A stretch of 60,000 nt of DNA. Source: Bolinopsis microptera. Taxonomy: Eukaryota; Ctenophora; Tentaculata; Lobata; Bolinopsidae. Made by a program: the position numbers and the translations under genes. Below are positions 48,401 to 59,091 of this stretch, in pieces (position 1 is the stretch's first letter; each line of letters opens with the position of its first letter). The DNA lies in the NCBI RefSeq assembly GCF_026151205.1, contig NC_087078.1:14961118-15021117 (forward strand). The letters are read 5' to 3'. The notes beneath the pieces were generated by a model that worked only from the letters and a program-made list of their open reading frames with translations, had not been told where the DNA came from and did no database searches.

Positions 48401-51400
48401 ATAATTTTTTGTTGGTTGCAGTAATGAGCAAAATTTGTTTTACTTCTTAGTTGCTTAGAGCTTTGTCTAATGTTAACACAATTCATGATCGAACCCGGGC
48501 CCTAAACAATCGAATTCGTATTTTACTAGCCTGTCACGTGACCAAAACGGTTTTTTGCCCAGAACTCTCCAGGGAAGCATTATAACCCTACGTCATGGGG
48601 GGTGATTCGGAATCAGCGTCCAAAAATACACCGATATATATCAGTATCACTTTCATGCCCCAAAGGGCCTTTTCACAAGAATTTCCTTAAAATTTGGGCG
48701 AGCGATTTAGTAGAAGCGGTAGAAAAGCGATCTCTGGAGGGAGATGATACGTCACAAACGGGAGTTCATTGGTGCAGGCCACTCGAATGATTGAGGAGAC
48801 CTAATCAAGTACAAGAAGTAGTACTTAAACATTAAAGCAATCCGATTATTTTAAGAGTCAATGTTAGCGCGCGCCGTATTTGTGCAACTTAGAATTTTCC
48901 ACAATGAATAATTTGTTACTCTTGAAACAGTGTTCTAAAATCGAGCCTGTATTAAACAGCAATGACAAATAATTTTTTGTTGGTTGCAGTAATGAGCAAA
49001 ATTTGTTTTACTTCTTAGTTGCTTAGAGCTTTGTCTAATGTTAACACAATTCATGATCGAACCCGGGCCCTAAACAATCGAATTCGTATTTTACTAGCCT
49101 GTCACGTGACCAAAACGGTTTTTTGCCCAGAACTCTCCAGGGAAGCATTATAACCCTACGTCATGGGGGGTGATTCGGAATCAGCGTCCAAAAATACACC
49201 GATATATATCAGTATCACTTTCATGCCCCAAAGGGCCTTTTCACAAGAATTTCCTTAAAATTTGGGCGAGCGATTTAGTAGAAGCGGTAGAAAAGCGATC
49301 ATAAGCGCCTATAAGCGCTTTTAAATCCTGATTCTGCCGGTGACCCCAGGTTGCACAGAAAAGCACTTATAACTATAAGCGGGCACACTGATTTCCAGTT
49401 CTGACCAGGTTAAGGGGAATTGAGAAATCGCTTATAAGCGCAGCATTAATTAAAAAAGCGCTAATGAGCGCTTTTTAATTCCGGGCACTCCCCCGTTCCG
49501 ACCAGGTTAGTGGCAGCATTGAAAAAGCGCTTATAAGCGCTTTCTAATTCTTGCCAACCAGGCCATGGGTGATAGGAAAAGCGGTAGAAAAGCGATCATA
49601 AGCGCTTTTAAATCCTGACTCTGCCGGTGCACCCCAGGTTGCTCAGAAAAGCACATGCAAGTGGGCACTCTCCAGTTCCGACCAGGTTAAGGGGAATTGA
49701 GAAATCGCTTATAAGCGCTTTTAAATTCCGGGCACTCCCCCGTTCCGACCAGCTAAGGGGCAGCATTGAAAAACGATTATAAGCGCTTTATAATTCTTGC
49801 CAACCCATGCCATGGGTGATAGGAAAAGTGGTAGAAAAGCGATCATAAGCGCCTATAAGCGCTTTTAAATCCTGACTCTGCCGGTGCACCCCAGGTTGCT
49901 CAGAAAAGCACATGCAAGTTCCGACCAGGTTAAGGGGAATTGAGAAATCGCTTATAAGCGCTTTTAAATTCCGGGCACTACCCCGTTCCGACCAGGCTAG
50001 GGGCAGCATCGAAAAAGCGCTTATAAGCGCTTTTTAATTCCTGCTCACCTGGCCATGGATGATAGGAAAAGCGGTAAAAGCGGTGAAATAGCGATGAATT
50101 AGCCGTAATAAGCGATTTCTAAAAAAACGCTTATAATCGATTATAAGCGGTTATAAGATGTAATATAGCGTTTTCCTGACTCAATTTTAAAAGCGCTTAT
50201 AAGCGCTTTATTTGCGCTTTACAAACAGCTAAATTGCACCCCAATTATAAGCGCTTATAATCGCTTATAAATGGTTCAAAAAAGCGCCCACGAATCGCTT
50301 ATCCGGCCAACCGCTTATCCACCCGTTTTTGGCGCCAATCCTACTGGAAAACCGCTTTCAAATCGCTCAGCGACGCTAGTAAGCGCTTAAAAGCGCTTAT
50401 AAGCGCTTTTAAATTCGAAAAAGCGCTTTTTTGAATTATGACACCAATTATAGTCGATTATAAGCGATTTTTTTTGAACCGTTTATAATCGTAAAAAAAG
50501 CGATTGTAAACGGTTTTTTTCCAAAAAAGCGCCGAAAAAGCGCTCAATAAGCGATTATCGTCGCCGATCATAAAATATCGTTTATGGAAACTTGCCCTTT
50601 CAGCTCCAGAGTGTCCCCCAATATTCCAATACTCCAGTGCGCCAGTACTGCACTCATTTGAAATGAGGAACTGGTCTTTGTTCCCATGATACTATGTACA
50701 CAATTCTCGTGTTACTTGTAAATTACTTGTTTTGAAATCGCTGTATGTAATGGAGATTGAGCGACAAAACGGTGTGTTTGTGTCATCCTGCCTTATAAGG
50801 TATTGTTGTTATTAACCCTGACAGAGTTTAAATATAAGCGGTTTTGACTTTTTATCAATTTCGGTTTTGTATTTTTATCAATTTATTACTGACTGCTATT
50901 TAAACGTTATAACAGTTTGTCTAGTATAGGCCAATAATCAGTGCTGAAATACACATTATAATACATAATGTACAGTTGAAACACAGCTTAATTTAACTGA
51001 ACTGAACTTGCAGAAGTGTTCACTGCACACTGCTGCACACTGTACTGCACACTGCTGCACACTGTACTGTACACTGTGTTGCACACTGCTACCGTACACT
51101 GTGCTGTACGTACACTGTACTGCACACTGTGCTGCACACTGTACTGTACACTGTGCTACACACTGTGCTGTACACTGTGCTGTGCACTGTACTGCAGACT
51201 GTGCTATACACTGTGCTGTACACTGTGCTGCACACTGTGCTGTACACTGCTGCACACTGTACTGTACACTGCTGCACACTGTACTGTACACTGTGTTGCA
51301 CACTGCTACCGTACACTGTGCTGTACGTACACTGTGCTGCACACTGTGCTGTACACTGCTGCACACTGTACTGTACACTGCTGCACACTGTACTGTACAC

Positions 51401-54400
51401 TGTGTTGCACACTGCTACCGTACACTGTGCTGTACGTACACTGTGCTGCACACTGTCCTGTGCACTGTACTGCAGACTGTGCTATACACTGCTGCACACT
51501 GTACTGTACACTGCACTGTGCTACACAGTGTGCTGTACACTGTGCTGCACACTGTGCTGCACACTGTGCTGCACACTGTGCTACACACTGTGTTGTACAC
51601 TGTGCTGCACACTGTGCTACACACTGTGCTACACACTGTGCTGCACACTGTGCTGCACACTGTGCTGTACACTGTGCTGTACACTGTTGCACACTGTACT
51701 GTACACTGTGTTGCACACTGCTACCGTACACTGTGCTGTTTGACACTGTACTGCACACTGTGCTGCACACTGTGCTGTGCACTATACTGTACACTGTGCT
51801 GCATACTGTGCTGCACACTGTGCTGCACACTGTGCTGCACACTGTGCTGCACACTGTGCTGTACACTGTGCTGCACACTGTGCTGTGCACTGTGCTGCAC
51901 ACTGTGCTGTGCACTGTACTGCAGACTGTGCTGCAGACTGTGCTGCATACTGTACTGTACACTGCACTGTGCTGCACACTGTGCTGTACACTGTACTGCA
52001 CACTGTACTGCACACTGTGCTGTACACTGTACTGCACACTGTGCTGCACACTGTGTTGTACACTGTGCTGTACACTGTGCTGTACACTGTGCTGTATACT
52101 GTGCTGTACACTGTGCTGCACACTGTACTGCACACTGTGCTGTACACTGTACTGCACACTGTGCTGCACACTGTGCTGCACACTGTGCTGTACATTGTGC
52201 TGCACACTGTACTGCACACTGTGCTGTACACTGTACTGCACACTGTGCTGCACACTGTGCTGTACACTGTGCTTCACACTGTGCTGCACACTGTACTGCA
52301 CACTGTACTGCACACTGTGCTGTACACTGTACTGCACACTGTGCTGCACACTGTGCTGTACACTGTGCTGTACACTGTGCTGTACACTGTGCTGTATACT
52401 GTGCTGTACACTGTGCTGTACACTGTACTGCACACTGTGCTGCACACTGTGCTGTACACTGTGCTGTACACTGTGCTGTACACTGCACTGTGCTGCACAC
52501 TGTGCTGTACACTGTACTGCACACTGTACTGCACACTGTGCTGTACACTGTACTGCACACTGTGCTGCACACTGTGCTGTACACTGTGCTGTACACTGTG
52601 CTGTACACTGTGCTGTATACTGTGCTGTACACTGTGCTGCACACTGTACTGCACACTGTGCTGCACACTGTACTGCACACTGTGCTGCACACTGTGCTGT
52701 ACATTGTGCTGCACACTGTACTGCACACTGTGCTGTACACTGTACTGCACACTGTGCTGCACACTGTGCTGTACACTGTGCTGCACACTGTGCTGCACAC
52801 TGTACTGCACACTGTGCTGCACACTGTGCTGCACACTGTACTGCACACTGTGCTGCACACTGTGCTGCACACTGTGCTGTACAATCTCCCAGGGCTTGTC
52901 AGTGTAAAGAGCTGAGATCTCCAATCAGAAGTTTAAATAGTGTGTCAAATGACTGAGCTCCCCCGCATCATGTCTCCTGTCTCCATATTCGACACAATTT
53001 AGCTACTGGACAGCTACAACTGTCCAGCAGTTCACTCCATATACTGGGCATTATTTGCTGCTGCCAGCTTCAAATATGGTTGTGCAACACTCGAGAAATA
53101 GTTGCTAGTTTGGAAATGTCAGTCACCTAACCCTTAGCGCCCTAACTCCCAAGTTGCGCTCTTGGTTGTTGATAACAAACTGACTTTTCCACGTTAAAAC
53201 TTAAAGGGCTAATTCCTTATTAGTTTAATTTGTCGGTCATACCAGCTGATGAAGTTATAACTTAAGTACAGAGACTACAAACATTAATCAGTAGTTATAG
53301 TCGATAACTAAGTAGAGTTATTGAAATAAAAAGAACTCAATGATAGCATCCGAACTTGGGACCAGCTTACAGTACAAGTACAGCTTACCTATAATGAATT
53401 TTGTAATACTATCACTTTCAAGATCAATCATAAAGCATATTATACAATATTCATTATACATTAATGCTCGATACATTAATGTAGTCAGCTCCATGTGATC
53501 CTGAACTGTGTAGTTAATTAATTATTGTGATTTCAGACTGAAAAGGAGCTCAGCACCAGTTATTGTAAGCAATCCAGACCCCACTGTTGAGGAAGATCTC
53601 AGGCAGGATATAGAGGATCTCTCTAAAAAGGTAATCTTACTTTGCTACGTGACAGTCTGTCATACCTGTGTATTCATTCCTCTACCAAAATAAATAATAT
53701 CACTACTACAATTATTGCGGGTCCGGTATTCAATACTGCACATTTCCGTGTTTTGGTGACCCGTCTTTTAATACATAATTTGGGTTTCGATATACTGGGC
53801 TACTGGATATTTGGGCTATATTGGTTTTCTCCTTTTATATCTGGGTTTATTTAGAAGCATTCAATTCTGTATAATTATTGGAGGATGGCTGATTTTAAAC
53901 CTGTCGATAGGATACGTCAGCCAATTTCGGATTTGGCGTTATCAGGGTAATGAAGAATGTCATACTTGGGCATTTGGGAATGTTGCCAAAATATTTGTGC
54001 TACGTTAATCACAGAGCTGAAATTGTGGTATATTTTATACCTCGGTGTTTGTTCAGGTAGTCAGGTTGGAAACTGATCTTGGAGATAAGAAGAATTTGAT
54101 TGAGAAATTGAGGAATGAAAAACTAGAAATTCATGAAAAGTAAGTGAACTTTCAGTATCTTACATATTAAGAAAATCATAATAAATGATTAAAAATGCTA
54201 CTACTACGACTTCTACTAGCTGTACTAGTAGTGCTATATTTTATTAATAATACTCACCACACGAATGTCACCATGCTAGCTGTAGAGCTTCAACAAATCA
54301 TGTTATGAATATTTTAATACTTTCAACACCACTATATAGTATATAACAAATAATTTGAGGCTCTAATGATGTAGTTTTACGAAGATTTCAAGCCTTACGT

Positions 54401-57400
54401 TGTGTGTTTCCCTTCGTGTCCAAAAGCATTATATGTTATGAATATTATGTATGTCTTTAACATACATAATGAATATTATGTATGTCTTTAAATCAATTCT
54501 AAACACATGTTAACTATTGCCGGCAGAGTGTTGTTAATTCTTGATCCAATAACACTGAAAGATCTTTGCCCAGCATGGAATGCTGCACGAGGAACAATGA
54601 GTTTGATACACTGTCCTTGATTGCTGTGAAAACATATTTCCTGCAGATATGTAAAATGTACACCACTTTAGATAAATGAAGCTAGAGTCTGGGTATAAGC
54701 ATGATTGGTCGATAATCGCTTAAGATCAGGACATACTCAAATTAATACTCGTTAAATTAATACTCGTTGAAGGCAGGCATCATACATAATATTATGGTTG
54801 TCAAAATCTTGGATACTAATTGTGAGTAATTATGAACTATACTGATTTATAAGCATAATTAATGATGATTATTGATTATGCATCTTGATTAGTTGCCCTA
54901 ATGATCGTAAATACTTGACGCTAAATTATTTACCCTCACGGCAGTTGTATTTCTTACAATATACTGCTACTTAGTTTAAGCAAGGAACAACTGGAAGTTG
55001 AGGTGATGATAATTATGATCTATTAAACTAGAATGAGACAGAACGTCACCAAGAAATCCTAAGAAAGGAATAATTTAGTATTTTGTCACCGGGGCGAAGT
55101 GATTTGCACTAATTGCCGATGCTGATTGCTATAAACAAGTTCAAATACCCAGTAAGATAACAGTATATTAGTCACGTGAAACCCAAGTATTCGGGAGACA
55201 TTTTCGCTCGTTTCCTCATTCAGTTTTGCTCGTCCTAATGTTTTGCTGCTGCCCGATATTTAAATCTGCAGCTTACAGGTAGGTCTATTGCATTTTCACA
55301 TTTTTATTTTTAAAAGTTTTAAAATATTTGTCGGACATATGTGGCCCACAAAAGGATATCATGAAAATGTTCTGCCTGCCTCTGGTGTGTGGCACCCTCC
55401 AGGAAGAGGATGCCGGAAAACCATGTGAAGATGAAGGTGGTAAAGTGGCAAGTGGAATGTGGAGAATGCCAAAATGATAATAACCAGAGATAAGCAGCTA
55501 AGGCAGCACGAGAATAGGCATTAGTTCACTTCTGTTTGAGGCTACCTCACCATATTTTTAAAGCCAAAATAATTTTGTAACGTCATACTAAAAGACACCC
55601 ACGACTCCATAGTTCAATAACCCTTGGTTTTCACGCAACCAAGCTGCGGTTCCGCCCAATAAACTTGACAGTACAGACAATTCACCCTACGATAACTTGA
55701 CAGCGTCTCTCTTACCCTACCCTGTTCTGTGCTCTCTATCTCACTTTAAATACCCTTTAATATCGAGCTCTTTGCTCCCCTAGTCCTATTATAATTATAT
55801 ATGCAATTATATTTAGCTGCCCTTTTAAGTGCCAATATTAGGTTGACGTATAATATCCGTTGAGAAGGTCATGAAACCATGTGCTGCGTCTCTCCCTCTC
55901 TCTCATTTACTGGTGTAATACTTTTATCAGGGAACTGTTATAGGACTACGTGATGGTGTAAACTTTAATGGGGTTCTGTCTTAAAGATCACTTTCTTAAA
56001 TCTTACAAGTGAATTAAATGATTTAATATATTGTCTAGTGATCTATTATACCTTATAAGGCCTGTAAGCGTGCGCTAGATTTCTTGGAATTTGCCGATTG
56101 TTCTTCTTTTCGTGACAGTATTCACATGGTCTGGACTAGATTTATTTCCTTTAATATCCGAGTAATATTGTGGATTATTCCTGATTTAATACTACTACTC
56201 TACTAGTCTGTTCAAAGTTCGGACTTAAAAGCTTTCTCAAGCCATACATTATCCAGCTGTGTAATACTGCATTACAACTTTACTACTTACAACGGGTCCG
56301 GGACTATTCGGCGTAAGACCCTAACCCTAACCCTAACCCTAACCCTAACCCTAACCCTAACCCTAACCCTAACCCTAACCCTAACCCTAACCCTTACCCT
56401 AACCCTAACCCTAACCCTAACCCTAACCCTAACCCTAACCCTAACCCTAACCCTAACCCTAACCCTTACCCTAACCCTAACCCTAACCCTAACCCTAACC
56501 CTAACCCTAACCCTAACCCTAAGTCTCACGCTGTAGAGTCTTACGCCGTAGAGTCCGGCGCGGACCCCACTTACACCACAACTTTTGCCCTTGTTCTAAT
56601 AAAAGAAATGCCCCTTGAATAACAATATTACACATCGCGTCCACTCTGTAAATGAATTGTGTAATATATATTTAACACCGACAATAAGCTTTGTTTATTC
56701 CGACACCTGTTCAGAGTGCTACATTTAGAAGAGATTTACCGGGACCTCGACATCTCTGCCAAGAAGTCAGAACGGACAAAAAACGATGCTATTCAAGAGT
56801 TATCGGTAAATATTCAGTGTTGCTTAATTCGATTGTGTTGATCCAAGGGGATTGTGATAATTTTGCCTTCTGTAATTATTTCTGTTCCTCGATAGCCCTA
56901 ATTTTATGGTCGAAAAGGGACAAAGGTCGCAAGAATCTGAAATATTGTGTAGCGCGCAAAGGTAGTTTTGATGATTAAAGTTGCGTAAATTCAGGGAAAG
57001 CATTTATGCTGCGCGCGTGATATGAAGAGTATAATCGTTCGCACATGGTTAATTCTGAAGATTTGATTTGAGCCAAGACTAAGATCAGGGCCGGACACAA
57101 TTTCTTTCCTTGTCGTCGAATTAAAATCATATCTGATTTCAGGAAAAGTTTGATGGATTACGGGACTCAATAGAATCAGAGAGACACTCATTTTCACTTC
57201 AACTCAGGAAATATGAGGATGAAATCAAACACTCGCATGAGGTTTTTACCTTCTCTTATTTCACACTTTCTTAAATTTATCGGCTCACACCCAAACACAA
57301 TAACACATGTCGACTTAATTCTACGAATCTACCTCAAATAAAACAGCACCAATATGTATTGTTCTCAACTAAGTCCTATTTCAAGGTTAAAGACAAGCTG

Positions 57401-58842
57401 ACAGAAGAGGTGGTACGGTTACGGGAAGTGTGGGCCGACAGTCAAGAACAGGTATGTGTGTACGTGTCACGTGTCACGTGACATATTGTGTTGTTCGTAC
57501 AGTGGTTTTTTGTTGCTGTTTCGTGTATGTATGTATGCGTATTGTGGGTGAGATTTGAAGTTGGCTGTTCAATTCACTGAAAATAACTTTTCATTTATTT
57601 CCCCATCTATGTGTGTGTTATCTAATTTTTTGTGAAAACAGATATCAGTGAAAAATCGTAACCGCTACTATTATGGTGGATTGGAGAATCTGAATTCTAA
57701 ACGATTTCCATCGATCTGCTAATCGAACTGTCGCATTTCCGCACCAATACTCTTTCAATTTACTCTTAATCTACTCTTAATTTACTCTTAACTTCTCACT
57801 CAATCTGTGATTTTCTCAGTCCGCTCGATTTAAAACAGCTGGTTCTCAATAGTTTACACGGAATCTCATTGAGTACTGCAACCCTGCCAACTTTAGCATT
57901 TTATATATTGCGAGTGTGGTCTTTCAGCTTCAGTTGCTGCATTTACTGCCGCCTTAAAATTAACTTTTTAGATGTGTCTTTTACTATTAAGGGTTTCGTT
58001 TTGATGGATGAGTTGCTGATTATATTTAGGCTGCGTGTTGCATTTGCATTTAGAATGGTTTATCTTTGCTGTTTACTCACTTAAAATTAGGGCCCAAATT
58101 ATCGATAGTCTACCAGGATATTTGGCCGCCTAGAAAAGGCTATTCGCTCAAGTTACGGACTTTTATATTATCAATAAATTTCACTTAATCTAACACAAAT
58201 TATACATAATAGGAAGCAATGTGGGAAACCAAATACAACGAGATGTTAGCTATCTCGTCTCACCAGGATCATGAGATTGAGCAGCTGCAGACTGCTAATG
58301 AAAAGGGGCGTCTATCTCATACCAACGTGAGTTTCAGTCACTTAGCAACGAGAGTTTCAGTCACTTAGCACCTCTTAAGCTTAGTCTCTACTGAAGTACT
58401 GACTAACACATGTTACAGTAGTTTACAGTTCATATGATTCCTACAATATAGCACTTTATAACTTCTACTAATGAGTATTATGTTATAGTAGTTCTAGCTG
58501 TTCCACTGACTAATGACTGAGATATTGTAGCACCTCACATTTCCGGCTCAGTTATTGGGTCGTACCTCAACACCTGGTGCTACCATTACATTTAGGACAT
58601 CTATTTCTGGGTTTATTTAGTACCACTGTGCCAATGTGATCAAACCTCACAATTACGTCCAAGAGTTTTCTCTCTTAAAAGCAGTGTTATTCTGAATACT
58701 CTGAAATACAACTATTCAGGTGGCTAAAGAATTACAGGACGAGATACATGCCCTGAACCAAGAAATTGAGGAACTCAGCACCAGAAAACGATCAGATACT
58801 ATTATAGGTCGACTGCAGGGAAAAGTTGACCGGATTCAAGAG
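36483..58842 (+). CDS. EF-hand and coiled-coil protein, Rab11-FIP3/4-like (3' end beyond window or unseen)
   Basis: Exons 36483-36602, 36836-36938, 37913-38047, 40680-40837, 41402-41496, 53537-53630, 54057-54139, 56715-56805, 57143-57241, 57386-57451, 58213-58326, 58720-58842 have consistent phases. From ATG 36486 this gives 426 codons and stays open. Residues ~12-23 (DRDNDGIVWLSE) are a canonical EF-hand loop. A second, degenerate loop (DQDEDVPLTFED) follows. Then comes an acidic, Ser/Pro-rich region with RRKNS, then coiled coil of Leu/Glu/Lys heptads to the end. This order matches Rab11-FIP3/4 (vesicle recycling, cytokinesis). The C-terminal Rab-binding domain has not been reached, so CRACR2A- or RASEF-like identities remain open. 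Most of intron 5 (12 kb) is mobile and satellite DNA. Confidence 0.68.
37030..37490 (-). mobile_element. second, headless copy of the SINE-like repeat
   Basis: It matches 26160-26567 in the same orientation over about 400 bp (shared block around ACAGGTCGGTTAGGTTAT and GGGGAGGGGGTGGATATAAT). The tRNA-like head is missing. It lies in an intron of the EF-hand gene. Confidence 0.75.
38240..38535. repeat. inverted copy of the DNA flanking the 1.1-kb foldback element (empty site)
   Basis: It is the reverse complement of 33130-33314 joined to 34408-34500, with only a few bases where the 1.1-kb element sits. Shared parts include AAACGGGCGTTTAAAT-type sequence, TTGTCGAAGGTTGACGTAAA and CGTCACGAGAATGATATTTT in opposite sense. 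The rest of 38050-40680 is intronic with no gene seen. Confidence 0.85.
39342..39794. mobile_element. small inverted-repeat element (possible MITE)
   Basis: The ends are imperfect inverted repeats (CATAGTTGTTAAGTTCGTC at left, CATAGTTGTTACGGACGTC as the complement of the right end). The subterminal motif GTTCGTCCAGTTCGGCACC is present near both ends in direct orientation. No coding sequence. Confidence 0.45.
42374..42381. other. left target-site duplication CTTTCAGC
   Basis: Eight bases immediately outside the left arm, identical to 50597-50604 outside the right arm. Confidence 0.88.
46352..47103. mobile_element. 752-bp MITE with 8-bp target duplication, nested in the giant foldback
   Basis: The ends are GGGGGTGATGCAACGTCAA and its complement. 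The right end has four TTAATTGACA-type 11-bp repeats, partly mirrored by repeats inside the left end (46403-46442). GTGAATTA flanks both sides (46344-46351, 47104-47111). A diverged direct repeat of the flanks at about 44700-44740 lacks the insertion (GAGCGAATCACGACG), which confirms it. The 8-bp duplication suggests hAT-type mobilisation. Non-coding. Confidence 0.92.
47639..48226 (+). pseudogene. C-terminal fragment of a non-LTR reverse transcriptase
   Basis: An open reading from GTIDRELSARIQKASGAF through LLYGSEVW, RFEVFHQRCLRRIL, RLRWFGHVTRMP and GRPRKNW to a stop is the standard tail of RTE/Jockey-like endonuclease-reverse transcriptases. The catalytic core is absent, so it is a 5'-truncated passenger inside the giant foldback element. 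The ATG at 47771 is not meaningful as a gene start. Confidence 0.85.
48167..49300. repeat. 568-bp tandem duplication, two copies
   Basis: 48167-48734 and 48735-49300 read the same base for base where I compared them (GGAGGGAGATGATACGTC at each start, AGAAAAGCGATC at each end). The first copy includes the last 20 codons of the reverse-transcriptase fragment. Confidence 0.9.
50597..50604. other. right target-site duplication CTTTCAGC
   Basis: Eight bases immediately outside the right arm, identical to 42374-42381. Confidence 0.88.
51018..52883. repeat. 1.9-kb satellite of 12-bp units (CACTGTGCTGYA)
   Basis: Some 150 units of CACTGT(G/A)CTG(T/C)A. The first 0.7 kb has a higher-order pattern with GCTACCGTACACTGTGCTGT recurring near 51088, 51306, 51415 and 51720. 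The rest has longer blocks marked by GTATACTGTGCTG. Because units lack stops in all frames, both strands are open for hundreds of codons. These are not genes. The array lies in intron 5 of the EF-hand gene, 0.4 kb from the giant foldback. Confidence 0.95.
52890..53530. other. unique intronic sequence
   Basis: AT-rich intron between the satellite and exon 6 of the EF-hand gene. Nothing further recognised. Confidence 0.5.
54140..56290. other. intron 7 of the EF-hand gene, left part
   Basis: AT-rich with short direct repeats (for example GAATATTATGTATGTCTTTAA at about 54440 and 54473). No gene or recognisable element until 56294. Confidence 0.45.
56294..56567. mobile_element. inverted-repeat element filled with telomeric CCCTAA repeats
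   Basis: The flanks of the telomeric tract are imperfect inverted repeats (GGGTCCG...CGGCGTAAGAC at left, and its complement GTCTTACGCCG...CGGACCC at right). ACTTACAA/ACTTACAC stand just outside and may be a worn 8-bp target duplication. The interior is the 34-unit tract listed next. Confidence 0.6.
56319..56522. repeat. interstitial telomeric repeat (CCCTAA)34
   Basis: 204 bp of CCCTAA with two CCCTTA variants, i.e. TTAGGG on the minus strand, the ancestral animal telomere repeat. It lies in an intron, not at a chromosome end. Confidence 0.97.
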
Positions 58843-59091
58843 GTCAGTAATTCTTATTCATTGCACCGTTTTTACTCTTTTTATCAATTTATGATACTGG
58901 TAGAAAAAAGCAGAATTTAGATTGAAAAAACTAAATAGCAAATCAGCAAATCAAAAATATTGGTTCATAAAATTTGGGGCATTCTAGCAGGATTTCCTAT
59001 CGTTGTACTGCATTTAATCACAAATATTAATCACAATCTAACATTGGTTTACTAGCCAATAAGAACATATTCACAGCAAAAACAGCATTTT

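Larger units (their letters stand above)
42382..50596. mobile_element. 8.2-kb giant foldback element with 8-bp target duplication
   Basis: The outer ends are inverted copies beginning GGCAAGTTTCCATAAACG. CTTTCAGC stands on both sides (42374-42381, 50597-50604) as a perfect 8-bp target duplication. Each arm is made of GCGCTTATAAGCGC-rich sequence, then larger tandem blocks carrying CCTGGTCGGAAC and GGGGTGCACCGGCAGAGTC. The arms still match about 2.1-2.8 kb in (44960-45180 is the complement of about 49075-49300). The interior has direct repeats (44632-44970 against 46283-47330), a nested MITE, a reverse-transcriptase fragment and a tandem duplication, but no transposase. Foldback transposons such as sea urchin TU and fly FB share long arms of tandem repeats. 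The 8-bp duplication also fits hAT-like mobilisation. Confidence 0.9.

Noticed and set aside
51008-52956. Frames of 376-646 codons on both strands
   Set aside because: The 12-bp satellite has no stop codon in most frames. The simultaneous openness on both strands shows it is not selection for protein.
56287-56529. 80-codon Arg-Val repeat frame
   Set aside because: It is a translation of the telomeric repeat.
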